This document shows, piece after piece, positions 32,492-44,278 of a stretch of DNA of 64,000 nucleotides. The DNA comes from Macrocybe gigantea. Lineage: Eukaryota; Basidiomycota; Agaricomycetes; Agaricales; Callistosporiaceae. The notes under the pieces were generated by a model. It saw only the letters and a program-made list of their open reading frames with translations. It was not told the origin of the DNA and made no database searches. Made by a program: the position numbers and the translations under genes. Numbering within the stretch: the first letter of the stretch is position 1; each line of letters starts with the position of its first letter. The stretch is taken from positions 558,001 through 622,000 of the forward strand of contig SJRY01000111.1 of NCBI GenBank assembly GCA_011319805.1. Direction: 5' to 3'.

Positions 32492-35400
32492 ATGTCCCTC
32501 ACTTCTCCCATCGTTTCTTCTGCTGAGGGGTCAGGGACAAACGTCAAGAGAGGCTCCGCGCGGATATCTGCAAAGGCAGGCGAACGTGGTTAGTCTATTT
32601 TGGTTAAATCTGGGCGCGACATTCATGATACTCTGTCTCTCATTTGTCCAATGCAGCGGTGGTACAACAAGCGTTTGCATCGGATCCGAAATACAAGAAG
32701 TACACTCAACAGGTCGATAAATGTCTCAATTCATTCGACAACGTTCACGAATGGGCGGACTGCATCGCGTTCTTGAAACAGTTATTAAAGGCGCGTAATG
32801 CAAACAATATTTTATTTTTTCCAGCGGAATGCTTATTGGCATACATAGACATTCCAATCTTACATGCAGTTTAAAGAAATCCCGCGCAAGCTCATCGTGG
32901 CCAAGCGTTTATCACAATGCTTGAATCCTGCCCTGCCCACAGGTGTCCATCAACGTGCTTTGGATGTTTATTCGCACATCTTGGCAGTGCTCGGCGTGAG
33001 TTCAGCATATACTGCACAGTTTTATGTGACGTAGCTTATACTTCCACAGTCGAAGGACTTCGGGCTGACTTACCCCTGTGGTCATCAGGATTATTTCCCT
33101 TCTTTGAATATGCTGCTACGTCGGTCAAAGTGAGCTTATCGTCCCAGATTCACAATAATCTATTGACGAGTGATGCAGCCAACATTGTTAAATCTCTATG
33201 ACACTCATTACCTGCCTTTACAAGCGGCCTTACGACCCATCATGAAGTCCTTCATTCTGGCTCTGCTTCCAGGATTAGAGGAGGAAACTGGAGAATTCTT
33301 TGAGAAAGTGAGTTCGCCTAGCCAACATGAAAGATGTCCTTTCTTTACTATAGCCAGGTCTTGAGCCTCTTGGACCGCCTGTCTGGGACCGTTTCACAGT
33401 CTTTCTTCTTCCAAAATATCTGGTTGATCATGTTAACTACCCCATCTGCTCGAGGAACAGCGCTGAATTTTTTGGCACGTCGCCTACCCCATCTCAATGC
33501 AAATGAAGGTGAGACTATCTAGTTTCTTTGCGAGAATTCTTGGCTCACTCTGTTACTAGACATAACGGAGGTTGTGGGTAAAGATATCGGTTTGATGATT
33601 CGAGCGTTCGCTGCTGCACTGGAAGACGAGAATCTCTTGGTTCGACGTGGTGCCCTTGACCTTCTATTGCAATCCATGAAAGTCAATAGTGCTGCTGTAT
33701 CGCGAGCACAACCAGACGACCGTGCTATTCTGATGCGAGCAGCGACTGGTGTCGTCTTGCGTCGCGATCTGTCTCTGACAAGGCGATTGTATACATGGCT
33801 CCTGGGCACAGACGATAAGAGTGAGAACCAAATTGCGTATTTCAAAGAAAATGCTCTTGATCTGCTTTGCAGCACCTTGAAAGTAAGCATTCCTGTTCAA
33901 GCTCACCTTTCAGCAACTTAGTCTATATTTAGTCCCAGATGAATTCACCCCCCGGAGAGTACTCGGAATCGCGGCCGTTCAAGATCTATATATCATTGCT
34001 GGATAAGTGGGAGATCGGTGCTCCTCTCACTGAGGTCCTCATTTACGACTCCTTCAAAGCCATTAAAAGCCTGATAGAGATCAATTCGGATGGAAGTGAA
34101 GATGTACACCATTTTACCATTTTCAGATCATAAGTTTCTGACTCTTGGGTACAGATGACTATGACAGCGAGCACTCTTTATGAAGCCGTGGAACCCCGAA
34201 TACTATGGAAACACATGTTTTCTGCCGTGCTAGCGGAAACTACGGGAGATGGTAGTAGCGTCGAGGTTTGTCCTGATTTATCTGTGAAGACCACGCCCTG
34301 ATCGATCACGACTTTTAGGCCATTCAGATGTTCCACTTCATTCTCAGTACCTTTTCTCAAGATGAGGAGTTACAAACGATACATTTGCCAATTCTCTTTG
34401 ACGGTCTCGTCGACATTGTGACGGTAGGTTCTCCTCTTACAGTGAGTTTCATCAGCTCAATCCTCTTTTTTTTAGCTGCAGCTTTGCGCACGAGAGAGTA
34501 TGGATTTGTCTTATCTGGTATTATTAAGAGAATACATGCAACTTCTGGATGAAATGCTGCACCATATTCCTCAATCTTCCATGTTGCGTCGACCAGAACT
34601 TACAGGGAGCATCATGAAGAGCCATGAAACCAGGCGTCCATACGCCTTCGCCTGCCACGTATACGGTACCGACATGCTCAAGTCCACACCCCAAGTTGCT
34701 GTTCAGACCTCCACGGTGCCCTTCGCCTCGATTTTCGCAAATCTGTCGCAACTTAGTTTAAATCTTGCGGAAAAATTGGCCGAGGGATCAAAAGATATCC
34801 CGATTCTTCGCGAGCTTCTATCGCAATCACTGCTCCTCATGGACAGGCTCATTGGTCGATTGAGCACACAAATGCTTGTGTCTTGGGAGCCAGCGAAATG
34901 GTTATCGGTATTGCTTCATTCCTTGGACCATGAGGTATGTAACGCTTTCTGGTTTATAGACCTTGCTCACTCTGGTCATAACAGTCCGCTAATTTCGTGA
35001 CAGTCGACCGCACGGTGACGCTACTAATCGCCCTATATCAGACAGAAGGCCTGGAACCACGTCCCAACATCGACGATCGCACAATAATATATAAGATGGT
35101 TAACAAACTTTTGCAATACCTGCACTCGGACTTTGCGGTCTACCACGTTCGCGCTGCCAATTTAATATGGTCACTGGAAGCCGTCACGAAGCGTTCGCAT
35201 GTAGAGTCAATATTAGCTCAATCTATGACCTCGCCAGAGTATCGGAATGTGCATCAGTCGTATGAAGCGTTCGGCAACCTGTGGAGATTGACAGGTAATT
35301 CATGCTCACTGCGTTCCGAACGTTGTCCTCAACGCGTCTGCTTGCAGAGGACAATCTGCTTCCTGGTTTCCGATTCAAGGTACCAATGATGATAGTGCTC

Positions 35401-38400
35401 GATACATTGAAGAGCGACGACCCGAGCTTACGTCGAATAGGCGAAACGTGGATGCGATGCAGCTTAAAGTCTTATTTGCGGTGAGTGTTGATATTAGATG
35501 CCTTACACCTTTGTCTGACATATCAAAGTGTCCTTGACCCTATTATATATGAGCTCTTGGATCCTGCAATCCAACGAGGGCAGTCCATGATGAAGGTCAA
35601 AGGACGGGAATTGCAAATAATGGTCTATGAAAGACACTTTGATCAACGATACATCAACCATCTCTTAGAAACGTTGTTATCCATTGTGCGGTTTGGAGGT
35701 CAAGGGTTCACCAAAACAGCGAAAGCCACTCCGATCCGGCGCTCTCACCATTCGGGTCTTGTTCAAAGGGTGGAGTCTAGTATGTTTCTACCCTTTCCAC
35801 CGACGTCGCTATAGGAGACTGACACCCAATAGGCGGCATCGTTGATCCTGAAGCGAACTATCTTGATGTTCTGATCGAGCTCTTACTAAGGCACGCAATT
35901 GGCATCCTCTTACATGACTTCCCTCCGCTGAGCCAACTTGCAGGTTTCTGCGGTCCGAGCCAAAACAGGCATATGCTATGACCATGCAACCTGGGAATGT
36001 CGTAATACAATCCACAGTTACAGAGCTGCTACAGACAATCATTGCTCGAGGAGAGCTCGATGCTGTTGTGGACGGTATTGAACCGATCATTGTTCGCAAA
36101 CTATACTATTGCGTTCACCTGAACAAACTTGACTTGCAAAACAAGCTTTTGCATCTCCTGCATTCCCTCCTTTCTGCCCTGACTAGCCAGGACCAACCCT
36201 CTCGCTCATCTGCTAAATCGGTCGACCCCGGGTATGGAACGGCTCCTAGTGTTGATCGAGAATCCGGACCACCGAGCTACTCAGTCAACCTTTTGTTGAC
36301 TCAAACACTCATAGATGGCATTTCTGTCCGAACAAACCGACCCGTTCTACAGCATTGGCTTGATTTCGTCCTCATGGCAATTCCGCAATTTCAGCCGGCT
36401 ATGCAGCCAGTTATTGGGCCTTTGAATGATTGCCTCTGCCGCCAGCTGATTTCATCCCTGCTTGAAATTTCTTCCGTATCTGTCAAAGATGACGGATATG
36501 CGCGGGACATATCGTCGACCACGACCGACGCAGACATGATCATGCTCCTCAATGGCCTGGAGCGTATGGTATTACTGAACCTCTCATATGCCACAGAGGC
36601 GGATGCTTCAGATGAAGGCACCCCCACAGCGGAGAAGTCGGGTTCCGAGAACACAGGGATTCTGGGTTATGTGTCGAACGTATTCGGTTCGGATAGCGTC
36701 CCTAACTTGTCCGAAGAGCAACTAACCGTCAGTAGTTTCTTCATTGCTTGCGTCTACTCTGCATAACGTATCACTATAGGCTCGGTCACCAGCTTACAAG
36801 GCATTGGATGAGGGCATACGAGTTCTGTTCACAGTATGGGGATCACTCGCGGGGACAGGCACCAGATCCTGGCCGTCAATAGACGAAACTCTCATGCTCA
36901 TATATAGTCGGACAAGGACACGATGCCGCCGGGTACTTGAGCATCTCTTCCGAGTGCATTCTGCCGAAGTCTTCGAATCTATTGTAGATTGCTGGAGTCG
37001 AACGCCGCCAGTATGTCATTGTCCATCGGAACGTAACTAATTCGCCAACCTTTAATCTACAGAGTCCTAATTTCTCTCCAGATGTTGCGTTTGAGCTTGT
37101 GGACATTCTGATAGCTAGCGCACAGAGTGTTGTGCACATGGTCTGCGAAAGCATAACGTGCCGTGTCGCTGGAATTTCAGAGAGAAGCAAGAAACAGGCA
37201 ATCAACCCAAATTTGTAAGCCCATCGATGCAACCTTCAGATTCTCCTTTGTAACCTTGGATCACAGATCTGACGTCGTCTTATTTCGATTCCTGGAACAA
37301 TATCTTCGAAGGCTTGAAGGGCCACTCGCCGTACAAGTTTGGGGTCGATTCGTGCAATTATTGAAGGAGGCAACGGGAAGCACTCGCGACTTTAAGGCAC
37401 AGAACTTCCCAGCCCTCAGGTAAGCGCTGTGCATGGAACACGCGTTGACGACTTTTCATGAGAACTATGCAGCTGTTTGGTTGTCCTGGCGGATAAAGTC
37501 ACCCAAACAACTGCTATAGAAGATAAGCGGATTCGCAAGGAGCTTCAGGTAGACAGACTATAAGCCGGCAAGCTTCATATGATCCTGACCGTAAAATTTT
37601 TAGGATAACTTCGCGCGTTTGCTGGACTCAAGCGCGGTCTTTGTAGGGAAAGCGACTGATCAAGGCTCGTGGATTCGTCGCACAACCAAGGAATCCCTAA
37701 TAGGCGGTGGCAGGGACTCACCAGCACCTCGTAACGGTAAGAATTTTCAATACGCAGGCCAACTCCAACTAATGATCACAACCTCCTACAGACCCGAAAC
37801 TAGAAGAGAAACTAGATACGAGTACTACGACACTGCCACCAGAAACACCAAAGCCCACCGCCGAGCTCATCATTCAGGTACGTGTCACGGATGCGAGCTC
37901 GAAATCAAAGATGCAGTTTTCCTTGCTAGATCAACCAGTTCATTGCCTCGCTTGTCCTCCCAAATCTACGTAGATTCTTGATCGACAATGACAGGATTGC
38001 ATCCGCCTGCGCAAACATGGTGTATTACATCGTTAATCCTGCGCTTAGAGGAAAATCTAGGTTCGCTCCGAAAAAAAGAACGATCTAAACTCTCATTTTC
38101 TAACGCTATAACAAGACCTTTAGATGTCGACAACAGCATCCTTGGCATTATTCGAGAGATGTCGAGAATTCCAGCAGGTTTAAAGGCATGGCGAGGACCA
38201 GTCGTGGAACTTCTGAATGACAACAGACTCTTCAATTCGAACGCAGATACGGCCGAAAAATGGGAACCGGTTGTAAAGTCTCTGTTTGATGCCGACAAAA
38301 CTGCCTTTCCTGAGTTGCTTTGTAACGTCTTCGCGTTGTCACTGCTTCGGGGTACTCATTATCATAAACTTTAGCGAAAGTTACGACAGCGCCGTCCGCA

Positions 38401-39293
38401 AATATCTTTACTAACAAGGAGTATGAGATGCTCTTGAGGTCACTGAATGTCAGAAGATTGTCCTACGTCATCTTGTCGGCCGAAAAGAACCATTTTCTGA
38501 CGCAACTGCCGATAATTCAAGAGAAACTGGTCGATATTTTGAAGAACGTCTCGGCACCGATCGTCCAGAGTGAAGTCTTCCTTTGCGTGCGGGTGCTCCT
38601 GTGCCGACTATCGCCGCATAACCTGACTAGTTTCTGGCCTGTCTTATTGACCGAGCTCGTCCGTCCTACATCAATTATCCTTCTCAATTTACGCACTAAC
38701 CATTGCTTTACAGTACCGTATCTTTGAACAAATAATGACTTCGCTGCCGACAGACGCGTCGGATGACCTGCAATTAGTTCTTGCGGCGAGCAAATGCTTG
38801 GACTTGTTAATTACCTTGCAGACAGAGGAGTTCCAAATGTGAGCGCTGAATCTCCCTCTTGATCCCGAAAGTCGATGTCAACCCGCCTCTCAATAGTCAT
38901 CAATGGATTTTTATTACCGATACCGTGGATGCGGTATATCGGCCAGATGACTGGTTCCCGGAGGCCATGATGGATCAGTTGGCTGAAATTGTGGGAGCGC
39001 TGCCAGCAGGGGTGCGTTAGTTTTTTGTTCAACAAGTCGAATGCGTCTGATCGCGCTTAATATAGGAGAACGGCAACGCTACGCCCAACCAAATCACTTC
39101 ATTTGGAGACCAGAGAGCCATGCGCAAACCCATCCTCAACAGCATTCGGCAGATCGAAAGCATACGCGACCTCGTGCCATTTTTCTCCAATGTCAGCTTG
39201 TTCTCGTATGAAAGCGTGTATGCAAGTGGAGGCAGCATAGATTGGGAGGCAGTGGAGAGAGGGGTCCTAGAAGATATGTTCGATGGACGGTGA
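32492..39293 (+). CDS. dop1: Dopey/DOP1-family protein (one apparent frameshift)
   Basis: About two dozen exons from 32492 to 39293 encode roughly 1,750 residues. The N-terminal Dopey domain is unmistakable: A-F-A-S-D-P-K-Y-K-K-Y, F-Q-S-Y-M-Q-F-K-E-I-P-R-K, L-D-V-Y-S-H-I-L, E-G-L-R-A-D-L-P-L-W-S-S-G-L-F-P-F-F and T-H-Y-L-P-L. Leucine-rich helical repeats fill the middle, and the C-terminus ends I-D-W-E-A-V-E-R-G-V-L-E-D-M-F-D-G-R. Dop1 with Mon2 and Neo1 acts in endosome-to-Golgi membrane traffic. Introns 32791-32848 and 35891-35943 have GC donors. Between the exon ending at 32995 and the one starting about 33050 the phase is off by one, probably one missing base. Nearly all other splices are phase 0-2 consistent GT-AG introns of about 50-70 nt. 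Confidence 0.93.
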
Positions 39294-39509
39294 TCCTTAA
39301 ATTCAGTTACTGGTTCCGCGATATACCCAAGCGTGCTATGTTGTATCTGATACCTCTTCTCCTGACTACACATTCTTTCCCTACATCAATAGGAGGACCG
39401 ACCACAGGAAAAAGAGCGCATGTTCAGAGCAAAAGGATTGTGTATGTGGGTATACAAATTCCCGTCGAGGGATGAGTCGGAAACAATAAGTCAAGCAAGA
39501 TACGAAACA

Positions 39510-40929
39510 TCAGAAATCGCCCCAGGCGCGACGGAATTTATACTTGAATATGATGGTGAGCCACACCGCAACTGGAAAATGATAGGACACTGTACCTTGT
39601 AAGGCATGTTTCTCCTGTCAAACGTGAATGTAAGCTAAACATAGGAGAGGACATGCGAATACGAACCGCAATATTTCAGTGGGATTGGTTGGTCGCCTGT
39701 ATCCATCTTTACCGGAGCCATAATCTGACATCTCCTGGGCTTCCTCGGCGGCGGCTTTGTATCTGATACTCGGATCCTGCTTTTCCGGAGGCGGGATACG
39801 CGTTATTTTAGTCGTAGACGGCTCTCGAAGAGAAGAGTGAGGCTCGGCTTGATCGTCATGAGGATGCATCGGGGCAGGCACGTCTGGGGCATGTTCGGGT
39901 GTACCATTTAATGGCTGCTGTTGTCGGTCTTGAGGACTTATTGCAGCTTTGGCCTGCTCTTCTTGGCTCTTGAGAACTTCTTCTACCGTGATGCCTTGGA
40001 ATTTAGCTTCCCTCTTTGCTTCCTCTAGCTCGATAGCTTCATGCTGAGCGAAATGTTCGAGATCTTCCGGATGGTTGTAAGCATTATCTGTCTGTGTCTC
40101 TGGAGTCGAGTGGTATTTCTCTATTTATGATGATTGAGACGGACGTCATCATCATAACGAAAGCAACAACTTTACCTTCGTGATGCAAGAAGAATTCTAG
40201 GAAAATACATTGGATTAAGGATTGCGCCCTCATTTCTCTCGGAAGCGCTTACCACTCTCCACGTCATAATGATGTCCTTCGGCGCCCATATGCTCGAAGT
40301 TTGGTAGACCATTTAAACCGACCCGTTCGAGCTCCTCTGGAGAGACTTTCCCATCGTGGTTCAGGTCGAGTTCGTGCAGCACAGTATTGACAATGTGGTC
40401 GGCTTTCTTCCGGTGCTCGACGTCGTCCTACGGGGCGTAACTCGCTCGTCAACATCGCCGTATTTCAAGATCGGGAAGGGCAGCACTGACTTTCGACTTC
40501 TTGGTAGAATAGACGTGATGGACACCATAGATGGCTTCAATCTCCTCCCGGTTCCAGAAACCATCGCTATTTCACAAATAAGGCGTCAGAATGATACATG
40601 AGCATTGAAAACAAGCACATCACCGGTCCAAGTCATGGAGCTGATGGAAACTTCGAGTGTCGAAGGTATCGCTGACGGAGGAAAACAGAGACAATAAGCC
40701 ACATAGAGCTGCAGAAGACATATAAAATTCACATATGGTGCTCCGAGGACATCTAGCATGAATACAGTTCCGTAAACGCTACGACCATGCTTGTATATAG
40801 AGAACGGCGACTACATACGTGGCGCTGAGCGTATTGCTGCATGGTCTCTCCCTTCTCCGGACCATGATCACCATGCGCAAAAGCGTTTCTTGCGAGGACG
40901 AGTAGGGACAGACTGGCTATTGCTTTCAT
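39510..40929 (-). CDS. secreted or ER EF-hand protein (Ssp120/nucleobindin-like)
   Basis: At least eight exons. A signal peptide (A-I-A-S-L-S-L-L-V-L-A-R-N-A-F-A) is followed by H-G-D-H-G-P and M-S-S-E-H-H. Two EF-hands follow: H-D-L-D-R-D-G-F-W-N-R-E-E-I built across an intron, and E-L-D-L-N-H-D-G-K-V-S-P-E-E-L. A His-rich linker, a helical Glu/Lys part and a conserved C-terminal end L-R-R-N-M-P-Y-K then Y-K-F-R-R-A-W-G-D-F complete it. The last two introns must be removed to reach the stop at 39512-39510. One exon (near 40180-40200) is only 21 nt. It probably binds calcium in the secretory pathway, like yeast Ssp120, which works with the Emp46/47 cargo receptors. Confidence 0.85.
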
Positions 40930-41576
40930 AGTACAAGCGAATCCGCTTCCAGAGGTGGAGAAGGCTTGCCACTCGCCTGTGGACGGTCATGGACCATTTG
41001 TCAGCCTTCCGCATTTAGGATGCGTCACCTCTGCTCAAGGCACCACGACAGGATATTTGAAGGCCCTGCGGCCTATCCTCCTGAATTAAAAATCTGATGA
41101 GTCAATTAATCTCACTTATGATTGGTTGTGTTCCGGAGAATTGTCCGATATGAAGATACTACGTGTGGCGCACGGGCACTGAGCAGATCGCTGGTTCTTC
41201 GATAAACTTCAAAAACTCAGCTACCTTATCGGCCTTTCTAGACGGAGCTCAGATAACTCCGAGAATCATTTCGGGTCTATGATCGTTTCTACGATGGCTC
41301 GGCATTGAGGACACGTAATCCGCCTCATCCTGCACCTTATCGTACACTCGTTTCTCGGTCTACCTTCGTCTCCGATAAACTTACAAACAACAATCAACAT
41401 TTCTCACTCCACTAAAGGCCATAAAATGTGCATTAGTATTTCATTTGTACGTGAATTGTCTGATGACAGAAAAGAATGGTAAGGAACGACGCTGTGTCAA
41501 ATGAGTGTGTGGCTAAGAACTGATGTCTGTCAGCGTAGCCGTTAGCGAACTATACAACGAAAATACATAGATACTG
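40930..41576. other. intergenic region
   Basis: Promoter side of the EF-hand gene and 3' flank of the GH128 gene. No gene or clear signal is seen. Confidence 0.45.
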
Positions 41577-42783
41577 CTAAAGTCGTGTCAATGATATGAC
41601 CAAGGCAATGAATACCAAAACTGCCTGGATCCTGGTCTCAGTCCCTTGTAAATTCAGCCGACGAGACAATGCACTGTTAGCGGCTGGCCAAGTAGTGACT
41701 AGAGCCTGAGTTGGGCGATCGGCCCCGTCTACCGTCTTGTACGATATCGTCGGTGTTTGAGTGATGTTTTGAGTATGAACCGTCTTCGCTCCAACGTAAA
41801 GTTGACCTAAGTTGTTGAGACCGCCGTGTTCGTCCAGCAGATCTGATGCCGTCAGTCGGTACCGTGTTCATACACCATTTCCTTGACGAAGCACGCACTA
41901 TAGCGGATATTCTCTTTTGGACGCTACTTTATGTGTCAGTCGATTTGAAAAGCTTAGCAATATCAAGAGAGACTGACAAAGAAACCGAACCACGCGTAGC
42001 GCTCTACCCATTCTAACGTGTCGAGATACGTGACCGTTTGGTTCAGAAAGTCGGCTACAGCTGGAAGGCGGACATTTCGTGTCGATCGATAGGATATCAT
42101 ATTAAAAAGAAATTGGACGTACCGCTATCGTTGGTCGAGGTTGACGCAAATTCGGTGATCCATATAGGCTTTCCGGGAAATGAGCCGTGGATATCCCAGA
42201 GATAATTGTAAAATCCCTCAAAACCTTCGCCGTACCAATGCAATGGGATAAAATCGACCGTGCAATTGTTGCAGGCGGAGAAGAAGGACGTCAACCACGA
42301 TTTTCCATTGGCAGTAATAGCGGGCCCGCCTAAACGAATGCCGGAAGACTTCAGGGGCTGAATGTATTGTTTCCAAAGGCGTGCTGCCTCTTCCGGCTGC
42401 ATGTTGGCCTCGTTGACGAAGTCAGGTTCGTTGAAGGTCTTGCATATCGAAACCCTATTAGTCTTTGCATGAGGTGATGTGGGACAGCAGCCATACCAAA
42501 ATCGTCTTGGCCCCTTGGGCGTTTATGGTCTGCGCAAAGTTCTCTATGTTGGCGGAACCCCACTGCATGGGAATGTATGGGATGTTGGAAAAGGCAATGT
42601 AAGCGGGGGGCTGCTGCCCCAATCGTATTGCCAGCTGATAGCGCTCTTGGTCTGATTGGCGTTGTTCAGGTCTCCAGGAGTGTCGCCAGCGGCAAACGCG
42701 AGACCGCGTTTGGGATTCCTCGCCGCGAAAGTTGAATTGACAAGAAGAATAATCAGGGAAAGAAACCAAAGAAAGGCGGACAT
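41577..42783 (-). CDS. GH128-type beta-1,3-glucanase, probably GPI-anchored (frame broken near N-terminus)
   Basis: About five exons. A signal peptide (L-W-F-L-S-L-I-I-L-L-V-N-S-T-F-A) leads into K-R-G-L-A-F-A-A-G and W-Q-Y-D-W-G. After a break in the C6 run (42605-42610 on the plus strand; one extra C restores it) the protein reads P-P-A-Y-I-A-F-S-N-I-P-Y-I-P-M-Q-W-G. The catalytic acid is in T-F-N-E-P-D and the nucleophile in W-I-T-E-F-A-S, with V-D-F-I-P-L-H-W-Y-G between them, all typical of GH128. The C-terminus is Ser/Thr-rich and ends in a hydrophobic stretch (I-Q-A-V-L-V-F-I-A-L-V-I-S-L-T), fitting a GPI signal. A second phase mismatch near 41850 may be another missing base. It likely remodels or digests cell-wall beta-1,3-glucan. 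Confidence 0.87.
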
Positions 42784-44200
42784 CCTGAAGGAATCAGAGA
42801 CGAGGAGGGGACAGGCCGGGGCGGGGGAGAGCTGAGTACTTAAGGAGGCCAACCCTCCTGTCAGGAAGCGCAAGAAGAACGGACGACGTGAATAAAGGCA
42901 GGAGATCAGGGCGAACTGTCCTTCTTCGACAGGATGCCAATACCAATCATATTTCGGACCGTTAACATATCCCGCCATGCAGTCATTATCACAGGAAGTT
43001 GCTGGAATATGGAGAAGGGTGTTCGTTTCAAACGTCAGCACAAAAAACCTGGAGTGTGAATTCGTGGTTTGGTAGGTTGGAAGCACTAGGGATGAGAAGA
43101 TGATCTACAGGAAATGTGACCGAAGCCCGTTCTAAGTGCTGTCGGGATCATTCATTTCTGTGTGCCGTTCCGAGCATCACGAATGGGTCTGACAGCTCTC
43201 AGGCGGAGACAGGTCGAGAATTCGATGTCATCACGAGCAAGGCACCCTTGGCCAGAAGGATGGGTTCCATGACAGAACAGGTTGAGCGCTTTGGTTGTTT
43301 TTAACACAACGTTGTAGAGGTTTTCTGGTTAGGAAACCCCAAGCTGAGAAAAAGGTGTAGGAGGCAATAAGCCAAAAATGGTCAGTCAACAGGGGTGCTA
43401 GAAGACACCGTCTGAACCTGTTACCATTGCAAATTTCGACGACAAATTATTGGATCGATCAAGCTCAGCTTTATTTCCCAAGGTGCTGCTCCTGGGACAG
43501 TAACTCACACTCCCTGTCATTGAAGCATTCCATGGAATGGTGTGAAATGAGACCTTCACATCAAGGATCGACAAAGACGAGAGTCAAGGTCGATGAAGGA
43601 ATTCGTTCGATGATCGCCGTTTTTGCTTTCTGTAGTTGCCGATATCGTCGTAACCGCGCTGATGGTTGACTCAAAATGCGGAGCCTACTGATGACTCCAC
43701 CATGACTCCCCCAGCTAACCCCAATTGTCATTCGGCAGCCTTGTGGGTGAAACGAATCGCCAAACCCTGAAACAACGTGCGGATGACAGAAGGTGAGCGT
43801 AATCTTTCTTATTGCACCGGGCCTGAGGCTCGCCAACACTTACAAAGACAAAGTCAACGACCATCCAATCAAGTTGCACATTAATGGATCATATTGATCG
43901 AGGTGCAGCCTCTGCACCAACTAAACAGTCAAACACACTGGGCTGTCTAAACGTGTACCACGCGAGAGAGTACAAAAGTTGGAACTATCCAGTCGCCGTC
44001 CATTGCGAAGATGACGCGAAAATGCAGCGAAGGCAGTTGGCCTCGAGTCCCGATCCAAACATTTCGGAGGCCGGTATGTTCGGCGGGCGAAGGCCACTCC
44101 TTCAGGGTGAAAATGACGAATACGTTCGAAATTTCCTTCTTGGCAATTCCCCGATTGATCATTAATCAGCTCTCAAACGAGTGGGAAAACTGGGTAGCGT
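42784..44200. other. 1.4-kb divergent intergenic region
   Basis: Separates the starts of the GH128 gene (-) and the ABC transporter gene (+). No supportable gene is seen. It presumably carries the regulatory regions of both. Confidence 0.45.
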
Positions 44201-44209
44201 TATATATAA
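44201..44209 (+). promoter_or_regulatory. TATA-like element of the ABC transporter gene
   Basis: TATATATAA lies 70-78 bp before the transporter ATG at 44279, a suitable distance for a core promoter. Confidence 0.5.
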
Positions 44210-44278
44210 CGACATTTAAGCATGCATGCAGTTATCGAGTCCTCCAACCCTCCCCCACTTCTTTCGTCTGGTTAGGCC